From Salticus scenicus (taxonomy: Eukaryota; Arthropoda; Arachnida; Araneae; Salticidae), in contig OZ005655.1 of the NCBI GenBank assembly GCA_963930645.1, forward strand, positions 134,047,626-134,111,625: a stretch of DNA of 64,000 nt, in the 5' to 3' direction. This document shows positions 49,567 to 60,006 of this stretch, piece by piece (within the stretch, counting starts at the first letter, position 1; every line of letters starts with the position of its first letter). Position numbers and translations under genes: made by a program. Under the pieces are notes generated by a model. It was not told the origin of the DNA, did not search any database, and was given only the letters and a program-made list of their open reading frames with translations.

Positions 49567-50861
49567 TTATCGCAATGCCATTGGATGTACAATATTTTTG
49601 GTTAATCCTTGAGGAGTATACACAAACAAATTCGAAGGTTTTCCAACCCTGGAACACGCAACATATATAATTGGCCGTGAGAAAAGCACGGATTTTCTAA
49701 ATCTAAGCCACAAATTGTCATTGTTTGACCTTGTGACTTATTAATAGTGATAGCAAAAGCCAAGCGAATTGGAAATTGTAAACGTTTGAACGGTATAGGT
49801 GAATCTGAAGGAATCATTGGGATCCGTGGTAGAAGAACAGCTTCACCTTGAAATTTTCCACTCAAAATAGTGGCTTCAAGAATGTTGCCCATGATTTTTT
49901 TTTTATGACCAGTCGCGTTCCATTACACAATTTCGGGGCATTCAAATTTCGAAGCAAAATTATAGGTGAGCCAATCTTCAATCGCAAATTGTGTGGGGGC
50001 ATTTCAGGTAAATCCAGTGAATTTAAAAATTCTACAGGATAGTTGACAACTTCATCAGGATCAACAACAGTGTCAATCGATTTGAATGTAATTTCATTAC
50101 CAGGCAATGATTGTTGTATTTTAAAATTGATTATGTCAACATCTAAATTTCTTGCGGCTAAAATAGCTCGCTCACGTAGCCATGCATGATTAGTATAATT
50201 ATGACGCAACTCTGGAAAGATACTTTTTATTAACTCATCTTTGGTAGCCACCATGTTGCAAAAATTCTCTGGGAGTCGAATATATTGTGTATCTTCATAC
50301 AATTGAATTTTACCATTGCCAATGTCTAACAATTGTTCAGAGAATCCTGACACAGATGGATCATTTTGAAGTTGAACGCGCATATTAAGGGTAAAGCATA
50401 ATTTACTGACGCTTCGCCATAGATAAGATTCTTTCAAACATGCGTTTATTTCGTCCGCATATGTCGCACGTGGAATGACGGGTAATGTTTGTCTGAAATC
50501 CCCAGACAGCAGCAGTAGAGCACCACGGAAAAGCCTAGTATTATCTTTAATATCTTTCAAGGACCTGTCGAGAGCTTCAAGCGAATACTTGTGGGCCATT
50601 GTACATTCATCCCATATAATAATTTTGCATTTTCTCAAAACTTCAGCCATGCCTGAATGCTTCTTTATATTACACATCGCTTCGGGTTTTGTATGAATAT
50701 TCAAAGGTAATTTAAGTGCTGAATGCGCAGTCCGACCACCATCAAGTAAGGTTGCTGCAATGCCTGATGAAGCAATTGCCAATGCAATATGATTTTGTGA
50801 TCGAATGCGTGCAAGTATCAGTGAGATGAGAAATGTTTTACCAGTGCCACCTGGTGCATCC
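49567..50861 (-). pseudogene. Helitron helicase domain (PIF1-like), frameshifted
   Basis: This is the C-terminal part of the Rep/helicase, a superfamily 1 PIF1-like helicase that unwinds DNA during rolling-circle transposition. Visible motifs in order are Walker A GGTGKT (in the stretch DAPGGTGKTFLIS), ASSGIAATLL, Walker B IIIWDEC, GDFRQTLPVIPR (motif III) and, in the last segment, ITINKSQGQTM (motif VI). The frame is continuous from about 50860 to a T10 run at 49895-49904, where it shifts. It continues as MGNILEATILSG to a second break, an extra TA at 49662-49669. The remaining natural end (about 30 codons) finishes at a TAA at 49567-49569. All key helicase residues are present, so decay is recent. 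A host PIF1 gene is unlikely because the frame joins a Helitron Rep. Confidence 0.9.
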
Positions 50862-50870
50862 AAAAAAAAA
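50862..50870 (-). other. Frameshift site 1 in a 9-nt homopolymer
   Basis: The Rep frame runs into this A9 run (T9 on the coding strand) and ends a few codons later. The helicase frame overlaps it in another phase, just before Walker A. One base fewer would make the two frames continuous, so a one-base homopolymer expansion is the simplest explanation. Confidence 0.85.
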
Positions 50871-52930
50871 GAATCCACCTTGTTGTGCTGCAATTGATAC
50901 GTTAATTTGATCATATACATTTCGTTGCTCAGCAGTAAGCAATTGTTCATTATTAGCAACAAAAGTAGCCAAAGAAGTCATATCGAACTGTTGTTCACGT
51001 TGAACATCGCTGTTGATGATATCTGCTGCTGGGCGGTTCGGCGCTGGCATGCCGAAATGGATGAGCGGCATGTTCGAAATAAGAATACAAATATCCTCAA
51101 TCATTATTAATGTCTCGTTATATATTTCTGCGGAGAATTCAATATTGGGATTTTGATTAGTAATTCTAATCCGATGCAAAATATCCTCACTCATTGAGTC
51201 TTTATATTTGTTCCACAGAGCTGACGCTTCAGACGGAAAACACGTTGTCAATATTATTGAAAATAATTGACGAATTTGCTGTGGAGATGAGCTCAGTGCT
51301 GCATCTGCAAGTGTGAGGGCCCAATGGTTATCATCCTCCAATAAATGTAACTCACGACACGTATCGAAGTAAGTGTCGTATATAGTACCATTGACTTTTC
51401 GCAAATATTGGAAGGATGTCGTTCCAGGAACGTTAACTAATAACAAACGCAGAAAAAAGCATTCGCGTTGCTTAGGATGGACTGTATATAATCGGCCTAA
51501 AGTATTTGTCATAAATATGTCGGCGAATCCTGGGACTGGAATGCCTCGTTTCCGTGGTTCCCAATTTTTGGATTGTTTATTCCATGTAAAATATTTGGGA
51601 ACATCAGTATACATTAATGTCTTTGCGAATTGACCAACAACATCTTGTCCATTACAAATGTTGAAAAATTCAGTAAGAGTTGTTTTTGGAGCTGTTAAAG
51701 CTTGTTGTAATGCAGTCTGTTCTGTGAAATAAACACGCTGTCCATTTTCGAGATGCACAGCCAGATGTATAACAGCAGGATCCCTTTCATGTATAGGAAA
51801 CGAAAAAATGCGCCAAATAGCTTCGTTACTACTTATGTATCGGCCCATTTGATAACGTGTTATTTCGTCATTGTCGTTTACATTTTGAACAGCAAATACA
51901 GCTTTATCACTGCTCTTATGAACGTACTTACAAATGTACTTGATAGACTTCACCGAACTGCATAACTCAACGTTTATGTGTGCTTTGTAGGTTTTGCACA
52001 GCAATGGTGAGTATGGAACCACCCAGCGATTATCAATGTCTATTCTTACACCGTTTGACAGACGCAATTCATATGATTGACCGCCATTGTCTACGTCTCT
52101 ACGACGGTAAGATGGATAACCGTCGATATTGGTGATAGTATCAGTTTGACATGATTTTGGAAAACGTTTTGTACATTTTCCATTATCCATACATGGTGAC
52201 ATCATGTTTAGAGTACCACATGGACCATGGATCATATTAGTAGTAACAATGTCAAACAATTCTTGATCAACATTCGGATCCGGAATTTCCGCTGAAATAA
52301 TTTTGTCAATTTCTTCTGGGCGTACTTTATCCACTAACCAAATCAAAATATGCGCATGAGGTAAACCTCGTTTTTGCCATTCAACAGAGTAAAGCCAACA
52401 TCGTGTTTCACCAAATACCGAGTGATGAGTAATTAAATTTATCAAAGATTTTAATTTTTGTTTGAATGCACGTGCAGTGATATCATGGCGATGCATCGAT
52501 GTTTGACCTGACAACAGCAAGTTTTTAATTTCGTCCCAGTTTGGATTACACGTAAATGTGATAAAAAGATCTGGTCGGCCATATGCACGTACATAAGTCA
52601 TGACGTCTTGGATATATTCTTGCATATGACGCGGACTACCAATATATGATGATGGAAGAATATATGCGGTACCGATGTTGTTGATGTCATTTGTTGCATC
52701 TACGTTACCGATTATGGCGTCACGCAAATGAATATACGCCTCAGAACGAAGTTTTCGTTGACTAAATTTTATATATCGTAATCTCTCACTTTCGATTTTC
52801 ACATACATATCGACAATGTACTGATGAAATAGCTGTCTGCATCGGATAATGTTATTATCTTCATTTGCACGAATCATCAACCGATATGCGTAGAAGTTCA
52901 TCGCATTACCTTTCTTGATCAGTTCTTCAC
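50862..52930 (-). CDS. Helitron Rep (HUH/Y2) region, exon 2
   Basis: Exon 2 begins at the acceptor at 52931/52930 and encodes the catalytic Rep domain. Numbered from the first internal Met (52901), FITFTCNPNWDEI is at 113-125. The metal-binding HUH motif lies in GLPHAHILIW, with H182 and H184. The two catalytic tyrosines lie in KYICKYVHK (Y322 and Y326). A Cys-rich stretch (HGPCGTLNMMSPC, then NGKC) lies between HUH and Y2. The two-tyrosine arrangement is the Helitron-specific form of HUH nuclease that nicks at the element ends and rejoins DNA. The region is followed directly, after a one-base shift at 50862-50870, by the PIF1-like helicase. All catalytic residues are intact over nearly 690 codons, so the copy is young. 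The exon joins 53019 upstream in phase. Confidence 0.95.
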
Positions 52931-53018
52931 CTGCAAATAAAAATATTTATAAGATAAACAGAAATTATTGGTTCAAAAAAAAAATAATAATAATTATAAA
53001 ATAATCTATAAGTTGTAC
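52931..53018 (-). other. 88-bp intron in the Helitron Rep/helicase gene
   Basis: On the minus strand the donor is CTACAG/GTACAACT and the acceptor is TTTATTTGCAG/GTGAAG, with a T-rich tract before the acceptor. Splicing joins NPTTG to EELIKKGNAMNF in frame, the continuity seen in Helitron proteins. Without splicing the upstream frame meets a stop inside the intron. Confidence 0.88.
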
Positions 53019-54141
53019 CTGTAGTTGGATTCCTTTGTTTAATATTTAAATGATATCCATCTTCTCCTTCCCAAAATATCAACGGATACTGCAGTGCATC
53101 GTAAGAACGATGATTGTCTTGAATTATTTGTATCGTATTATCTCTGCATTGTATGCGAATATCTCGACGTTCACATGGGTCACCAGCCATAACAACTGCA
53201 ACTTCATTAATAGTTGGAACATTATATGTGCCTTCGTGCTCTCCATAGGGCACTTTGTCTGCTTTAATGACAATGACGTATTTGTCGTCTTGCAGTCTGT
53301 TAGAAAGAGTCTTAAACAATCGAACCAATTGGTTATGGTCTTTCAAAAACGTTTCCAAAATGTCCACAATTTCTCGTTCCTCCATCTGCTCTATATGGTT
53401 GTATACGCAGCGTGTATGAGTTTGTTGCTCCTCATCGCCCATAAAATAAATTTGTAAGAATTTTGGATCGGCATCAGGCATTGGAAGCAACGAACCAATT
53501 TGGTGGTACACTTGACCTTGAATCTTGAATGTAGATTCAAATGAATCTTCATTGTGAACAATTTTTGTTGCTCCAAATGATGTCATTTGGAAGCAAGAAT
53601 TAAATTTACGAATTTTCCGTAAAAACAATTTCGATTGAGATGTGGTTCCAGCTAATAGTGCCTTCAAAGGTTCCGGTGGTGGATTTAACGGTGGCAGTGA
53701 AATTTTTCCAGATGCGCAACATAAACCAGCCGATTCACCTTTGTACTTGAAAGCATGACAATGTTGGCATTCTTTGTCCATACTGCCGATCATGATTAAT
53801 GCATGTGACGAATAATCTATTTTAGGGTCATATTCAAACGCGAGACGATTAAGTGATGCTCGTGTCAATGCTCGATTACCTTGCATTCGCCGTTGGTTAC
53901 ATACTCTGCGTGCGTTGGTCGTTCGTTGACGTCCTTCCCGTTGTCTTAATGTATTAGCACGAAGACGTTGATTGCGTTGCTCTGAATTTTCATTTGCACG
54001 TGTACATGCAACTTGATCTCTTAAATTTACATTGTCCGTCGAGTGTTCTTCAAATGTTCTATTTAATCGACGATAATGGACCAATTGTGCGTTTCGAGTA
54101 CGTCGACCAATATTTCTTGCTCTTCCATGAAGACGTGGCAT
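53019..54141 (-). CDS. Helitron Rep/helicase N-terminal exon
   Basis: About 374 codons starting MPRLHGRARN at 54141. The first 100 residues are very Arg/Asn-rich and basic, plausibly DNA-binding. A Cys/His cluster follows (CQHCHAF at about 125-131, LCCASGK at 140-146), resembling the zinc-finger-like element of Helitron N-termini. The C-terminal part contains FQMTSFGA and YDALQYPLIFWEGEDGYH, which is typical of Helitron proteins just upstream of the Rep domain. The exon ends at a GT donor (53018) and joins exon 2 at 52930. The start Met is chosen because it opens the long frame and upstream DNA is AT-rich non-coding. Together with exon 2 and the helicase the protein would be about 1,490 residues, normal for the family. 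Confidence 0.9.
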
Positions 54142-54463
54142 TTTTCCGTAATAATAAAATACTGTAAAATAGTATACAATGAATATGAGTAACTTATTGA
54201 AGATGAAATTTTAATTAAGTAACAGAACTGAAAAGATCTATTGTACCAAATTTTAGATAAAAGATGTGTAATTTTATTCTTTTTGCTTTTATTTAATATT
54301 TCCAAGAAAAAATAATTTTAAATAAAAACAATTGAAAAAATTTGTTATGAATTCAATTAGCTACACAAATAAATTTCTAGGTTATTGTGGTTGTTAATCA
54401 ACGCACGTGTAAATTTGATAGAAAATCAAATAAAATAATTAAATAAACAATTTAAATTGGACT
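54142..54463. other. Helitron 5' leader, AT-rich
   Basis: Non-coding sequence between the Rep start codon and the duplicated 5'-end block. No promoter motif is secure. Confidence 0.5.
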
Positions 54464-54738
54464 GAATTGTAAATCTAAACCATTCTCGAATCCACCTGAA
54501 GACACACAAAAAATATCATTAAAATCGGTCCAGCCGTTTAGGAGGAGTTCAGTGACATACACACGCACAAAAGTGTGGGACCCCTTTGGTGACTTTAACT
54601 ATTTTAAGCCATTTTTGCGATGAATTAAAATGGCTATCTCAATTGTGGAACTAAAGATCTTGGCGAGAAGCGTCCGAGCTACTTCGGTGTCAAATTTCAA
54701 ATTTTGCCAAAGGGATCCGATACTAAAGGTGTTCCATA

Positions 54739-54775
<37 letters not shown>

Positions 54776-55292
54776 GTGACATACACACGTCCAAAAGTAT
54801 GGGACCCCTTTGGTGACTTTAAATATTTTAAGCCATTTTTGCGATGAATTGAAATGGCTATCTCAATTGTGGAACTAAAGATCTTGGCGAGAAGCGTCCT
54901 AGCTACTTCCGTGCCAAATTTCAAATTTTGCCAAAGGGATCCGATACTAAAGGTGTTCCATACAAAAAATAAACAAATAAAATATCAGTGACATACACAC
55001 GCACAAAAGTATGGAACCCCTTTGGTGACTTGAAATATTTTAAGCCATTTTTACGATGAATTGAAATGACTATCTCAATTGTGGAACTAAAGATCTTGGA
55101 CAGAAGAGTTCGAGCTACTTCGGTGTCAAATTTCAAATTTTGCCAAAGGGATCCGATAATAAAGGTGTTCCATACAAAAAATAAATAAATAAAATATCAG
55201 TGACATACACACGCACAAAAGTATGGGACCCCATTGGTGACTTTAAATATTTTAAGCCACTTTTGCGATGAATTGAAATGGCTATCTCAATT
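54464..55292 (-). repeat. Minisatellite in the Helitron 5' region, units about 215 bp
   Basis: The array starts with an internal copy of the Helitron 5'-end block (54464-54570, matching 55983-56113: ACTGAATTGTAAATCTAAAC to GACATACACACGCAC). About 3.5 units follow, each reading CAGTGACATACACACG, GGGACCCCTTTGGTGAC, GCGATGAATTGAAATGGC, GGAACTAAAGATCTTGG and CCAAAGGGATCCGATA. Unit starts are near 54555, 54773, 54985 and 55197. A poly-A run (about 54740-54771) separates the first two. Confidence 0.92.
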
Positions 55293-55962
55293 TGTAGAGA
55301 ATAATTTCTCGTCGTCATGCTCATTTTACTTTAAGTTGAATGCTGAAACTTACTTAATTACTTAGTAAATTTATGAAGAAATGACAGAGTCAGATATATA
55401 AAAATATTTGAGCTTTTATTTGAGCTTAATAGAAAAGGTGGGCGTTGGACTTTAATTATATTAATATCTTTATAAGTTTAAATGGGCAGCCTCCACAAAT
55501 ACTTTAACTATGAATAGATACTCACAATTAATCTCAACTACCAATAAATTTAACTACTACATTTAACTTCATTCATCCTCGCGGCTCAGTAACTTTTCGA
55601 TAACGGGAGGATTCCCTGACGCCGCTATCTACTCGAATTACTATTTCCGGCTATAGCCGCTAACAACCAACTTCCCACTCACGTACTTGCAGCTAACCTT
55701 CAACTAATTCCCCTCCAACTCACTCTCTTACTTTCCTTCCAACTAACACTCCTTACTCTCCTTCCAACTAACACACAAAAGCAATCTTCCTTCTACTTTT
55801 ATACTATTCACTTTCCAAAATACTTTATAAAATTAACATATTACAATTTACAATTTTAGTTTAGGATAGGAACTAACTCCATTACTCAATCGAATCCTAA
55901 AACCTTCGCATTCATGTTTTACTCGCAAAGTGCGAATTTTAATCGGAGCACTTTGCTAGACA
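55293..55962 (-). mobile_element. Solo-LTR-like insert (670 bp) inside the Helitron
   Basis: On the minus strand it begins TGTCTAGCAAAGTGC and ends ATTCTCTACA, the TG...CA form of a long terminal repeat. A TATA box (GTATAAAAG, plus 55796-55804) is followed about 380 nt later by the polyadenylation signal AATAAA (plus 55415-55420), the promoter-to-poly(A) order of an LTR. It interrupts the last minisatellite unit. No matching 5-bp target duplication is visible, perhaps because recombination within the array removed it. No internal retroelement sequence is present. Confidence 0.6.
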
Positions 55963-56135
55963 TGGAATTTTTATTTAATATCTTTTGATCCAATTATCCG
56001 ATTGAACTGAATTGTAAATCTAAACCATTCCCGAATCCACCTGAAGACACACAAAAAATTTCATTAAACTCGGTCCAGCCGTTTAGGAGGAGTTCAGTGA
56101 CATACACACGCACAGAAGAAATATATATATAAAGA
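55963..56135 (-). other. True 5' terminus of the autonomous-type Helitron
   Basis: The minus strand starts with TC at 56135 and contains GTGCGTGTGTATGTCACTG and CTGGACCGAGTTTAATGAAA. The block 55983-56113 is duplicated at 54464-54570, at the head of the minisatellite. Confidence 0.85.
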
Positions 56136-58387
56136 TATATATATTTACAATATTATTCCTCACAGATGTTGAAAATGTTCGCCACCATTTTGAATGCAAA
56201 CATGAACACGTCGAACCAGATTTTTGGCAGTCTTCGGAGCATTGTTGGTGTTATTGACGAGATTTCTTCAGCTATGATCTGTTTTAATTCATCGATGTTT
56301 GCAGGACTACTCTGGAAATGCCTATGAAATGAAAATTTAAAAATGATAACGATAATGTAAATGTAATGTATGAATGATAATATAAAATTTTTAATTAAAT
56401 TTCATTTTTCATAAATTAAATTATTACAGGATTTAAAAAAATGTGCGTTTCTATTTCTGTTTTAATTCACAAATATAGTTGTAACAGTCCAACAGTGTTG
56501 GAAATAGTCTCCCACACTTAAACAAGGTTCAAATAATTATACTTCAGTGTTAGAATACTTGCCACATCCGTTATATTTAAGGGTAATAAGAAAAACGAAC
56601 GGGTACTGTTTAAATTGATCACCCTAATATTGATCACCTAAATATACACATATATATATATATATTTAGAATGAATTTTTATTTGCAATTTTACCAAGGA
56701 AAAATGTTGGCCCCCCACCCCCCGAAACAATAAAATAAATAATAATAATAATAATGAAATTAAATTAAATTAAATTAAATTAAATAAATAATTAAATTGA
56801 ACTAAATAAAATTAAAAAATACGCGATTTATGTGAAATATGATTTAATATATTAATGATACAATTACAGTCTTATATTATTGAGGGGGGGGGGAAACGCT
56901 CTGGATTAAAAGAAATTGCAAAAAAAAAAAAAAAAAAAAAAATGTGAAATTTAGAATTTCTTCCATGTTTTTAAATTATATATAAATTCTGTATTTATTT
57001 TAAAAGCTATCCGTTTATCATTATACTTTTGTTAAATATAGGTATCTATTTATCAATCTTAGTTCTGTACATTCTCATATTGACTTTTGTTTTATTCTTT
57101 TCTAAAATCGAAGAAATTTTTACATTTAAATTTTATTCAGAGCTCCAAATAAATATTTACTTGTAAGAACGCGTATTTTTACAAGGGAAAAGCAAATATA
57201 AATGCGATTTTTTATTTATTGTAAAGTAAATATTTTTTTTCTATTTTCTGATATAATAATATAAAAAATTGCTTAAAAATATTTCTTCCAAAATGAAATT
57301 TAACATTAACATTTTCCATTTTTTTTTCTTTTTAAGAATTGAAGTCGGAGATCATTACTTATTTTATGAAAAATAATTCAAAAAGTTATTGTTTTTTCTC
57401 CACGTAAGTTTTAGAAAAACTATATTTAAGAATAATTTGATATATTCATATTTATTATTTTTTTATTTGTTAACTTTGACATTAAAATAATTCAATATTT
57501 TTCATTTATTTAGTATTTGATATGGTGTGTTGATATGGTGTGACGAAACCTTCTTTACATTCATGAACTTTTCTTTTAGATAGCACTTCCTGATTTTTTA
57601 ATCATTTTTTAATGTATAATCTCCCTTTTTCCCAGAAAATGTTTCTCTATTTCCACTTAACCACATTTTTATATTTAGCGCCTTTTGTAGACATAAAATC
57701 TTAACTGTATAAAAATTAAAAAGAAAAAAATCCACATATACATGTATATTTAAAAAAACTAAAAATGGCAATATCTACTGGCCCAAAATTGTTGAGTAAT
57801 TGCAAATTTCATAAAATATTGTCGCATAATGATTTGTAAGGTAGGTTTGTGAAATTTAGGACTAAACTTCGAATATTCGCTCTTTTAATGTCAATCTATT
57901 TAAACGAAATAAAAGAAATGTCCGTCAGATTTGTATAATGTTTAAAGATTCACTCAATTTGGTGATAACTATTTAAATGCAATAAATTTACTTGAAAGTA
58001 TTTTGCAGTTCAAATTTTGAGTAAAATACTTCAAATACAATTTTTTTGAAAATCTGGAATGACTCTACTTGACATTCAAACATATTCTAATTAACAAGCG
58101 TTGAAGTTAATTTTACTAAGAGAAGTTGTTTAAAGAATAAATATGAAAATAGAGTGTATGAGTTCCACCCTTTTTCCAAGTTTTACCTCGGATAACGGAT
58201 CGTAATAAGTCCATATTCTTTTGTGCCTCCCAGTGAAACAAATATAAATAATAATCACGCAATATCAAACATTTATATATTTTAAAGTTTTAAAATATTT
58301 AACATTACAAAAGAGAACTTTAAATAGGTTAGACAGCAATGTATACAAAATTTACTTTTTATACACATAAAAAATAAAAATAATAAA

Positions 58388-58390
<3 letters not shown>

Positions 58391-58437
<47 letters not shown>
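58391..58437. repeat. (TA)n microsatellite, 47 bp
   Basis: A TA run in the right arm. The matching place in the left arm (about 40810) has a poly-T instead, so the expansion is arm-specific. Confidence 0.95.
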
Positions 58438-58443
<6 letters not shown>

Positions 58444-58469
58444 CACACTTTTGCAAATTATTACGGTAT

Positions 58470-58780
58470 TAGCGGCTTTTCTAATAACCTATAAACTGTC
58501 TATCAATGTATATCTTAATCGAATGTAGTATTTAGACCCTATTGCACTTTAAATAATTTTAGTGCATATTGATAAAGGATTTTTGTTTGTGCCTTTGTAA
58601 AAGAATTATTAGTTCTCTTGTTATCAAAATCTATACAAACTAAGCGACCGTGATCTATAGCACAATCACCAATTTCTTAGGTTAATCGGGTAAGGCGTTT
58701 AGACGATATAGCATTTTTAATAATTTGAATCCTTTTCACAAAATAAGAAAGATTTTTCTTTGTACCCCTTCAAAAAAAAA
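58470..58780 (+). repeat. Degenerate satellite monomers in the right arm
   Basis: About two monomers of the 170-bp family (GGCGTTTAGACGATAT, TTTGTGCCTTTGTAAAAG), the inverted counterpart of 40440-40800. Confidence 0.75.
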
Positions 58781-59794
58781 AAAAAAAAAAAAAAAAAAGT
58801 AGGGTAAGTGCACCAGTGATTGACACTTTTAGAGCAATCCGTAATGTTTTTAATGTTCTAGTCACCAGAAAATAGTTTTAGAAATCTTAAGTTAGTACGT
58901 ATAGTATGAAAGACATTTAGTATCACATATATGATAAAATATATACGTTTGATAACAATTATTTTTTTTTATGAATTTTTATTTGCCACCCCTCAGTGTT
59001 CCAGTAATTGACACTGCCATTTTTTTTCCTTTTATCAGTAATTGGCACCCTATGTTCCAGTGTTTGACACTGCTAGTTATTCATTTTAAAAGTTATTAGC
59101 ACCCTATGCTCCAGTGTTTGACATAAAATGTTAAAATTTTTATATGTAAAATGTACGATTTATTATTTTTCTCGTTTATTAATTATTTCGGGATATAATT
59201 CAATTACTGGAGTACCTACCCTAAGTGTTAGATTCTTAAAAATATTTGCAATTCGTGCGACTGTGACACATATCGTTCGTACAAACTTTTATCTTAATTG
59301 AATAAAGCTTTTAGATGCTATCGCACCTTAAATAATTTGAATCCATAGGCCATAATGGTAAAGATATTTTCTTTGATTCCTTGAAAAAAAAAAAAAAAAA
59401 AAAAACTTTTAAAACTATAAAACCATTCTGAGGCTGCGACAGACAGCATTATTTCTTGGAGCAAGAAATAAACGGTTGAACAAAGTTGCAATTAGAGTTT
59501 TCAGGAGGGGGGAATATTGTTCCCGCCTGTGATTGTTCTTTTCCATATTAGCAGAGTGCCATTGCTGTTACTTAGATAGAGTTTTGAAAAATAGTATTAC
59601 AAGAAGTGGCATTTATCATTTCTTAATTATTTTCAATTTGGATTTTAAAGAGGGTATTATTATTTCAAAAATAGCAGTAAAGGACAAAAGAAGATCGAAA
59701 TGCTTAATAATGTCTAGATTTTGGAAAGAAAATACTGGGGGTTGGCTTATCGTAGTACGTCAAACTACGACTATACAGCTACTGGCGTAACATA

Positions 59795-60006
59795 CAGTCG
59801 GTAACAAAAGTGTCCGAACACTAGCAAAAATTCCTATGTAAAAAAAGGACCGTTCATACGGTTTTGTTAAATAAATCCTTGTCGAATCATGTTCTTACAC
59901 TGACTAAGACATGATTCGACAAGGATTTGTTTAAGAAAGCCGTATGAAGTGTACATTTTTTACATAGGAATTTTTGCTAGTGTTCGGACATTTTTGTTGC
60001 CGACTG
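59795..60006. mobile_element. Palindromic 212-bp MITE, copy 3 (CAGTCGGTAACAAAAG family)
   Basis: It starts CAGTCGGTAACAAAAGTG and ends with the inverse, flanked by TA (59793-59794 and 60007-60008). The other arm of the giant inverted repeat has the unoccupied site with a single TA at 38747-38748 (GATCAAGC-TA-TGTTACGCC), which directly shows the TA target duplication. Confidence 0.97.

Larger units (their letters stand above)
48960..56135 (-). mobile_element. Autonomous-type Helitron, 7.18 kb, Rep/helicase frame broken
   Basis: On the minus strand it starts TCTTTATATATATATTTC (plus 56135 downward), preceded by A. It ends CTAG (plus 48963-48960), followed by T. The 3' hairpin GACAAA-ACAACG-TTTGTC (plus 48971-48988) lies 7 nt before CTAG. 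The body carries a Rep/helicase gene with one 88-bp intron, about 0.6 kb of 3' non-coding sequence, a roughly 215-bp minisatellite in the 5' leader, and a solo-LTR-like insert. The subterminal motif CTGGACCGA-TTTNATGAAA seen near both 5' copies is one I associate with arthropod Helitrons. It is inserted in the DNA element 48705-56635. Helitrons move by rolling-circle replication; this copy is disabled by three small indels. Confidence 0.95.
48705..56635 (-). mobile_element. IS630/Tc1-mariner-type deletion derivative, right-arm copy split by a Helitron
   Basis: The terminal CAGGGTGATCA (48705) and TGATCACCCT (ending 56635) are inverses and match the left-arm copy. The two pieces, 48705-48959 and 56136-56635, join into about 755 bp once the Helitron is taken out. 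The transposase C-terminal remnant is at about 56160-56310 on the minus strand (EEISSITPTMLRR in frame, then a frameshift). Confidence 0.82.

Noticed and set aside
50475..50696. Plus-strand open frames opposite the Helitron helicase and Rep (also at 50907, 51373, 51753 and 53050)
   Set aside because: They are antisense shadows of the Rep/helicase, which has clear family motifs on the minus strand.
49567..50861. A host PIF1 DNA helicase gene
   Set aside because: The helicase motifs follow a HUH/two-tyrosine Rep domain in one gene, within Helitron termini, so it belongs to the transposon.
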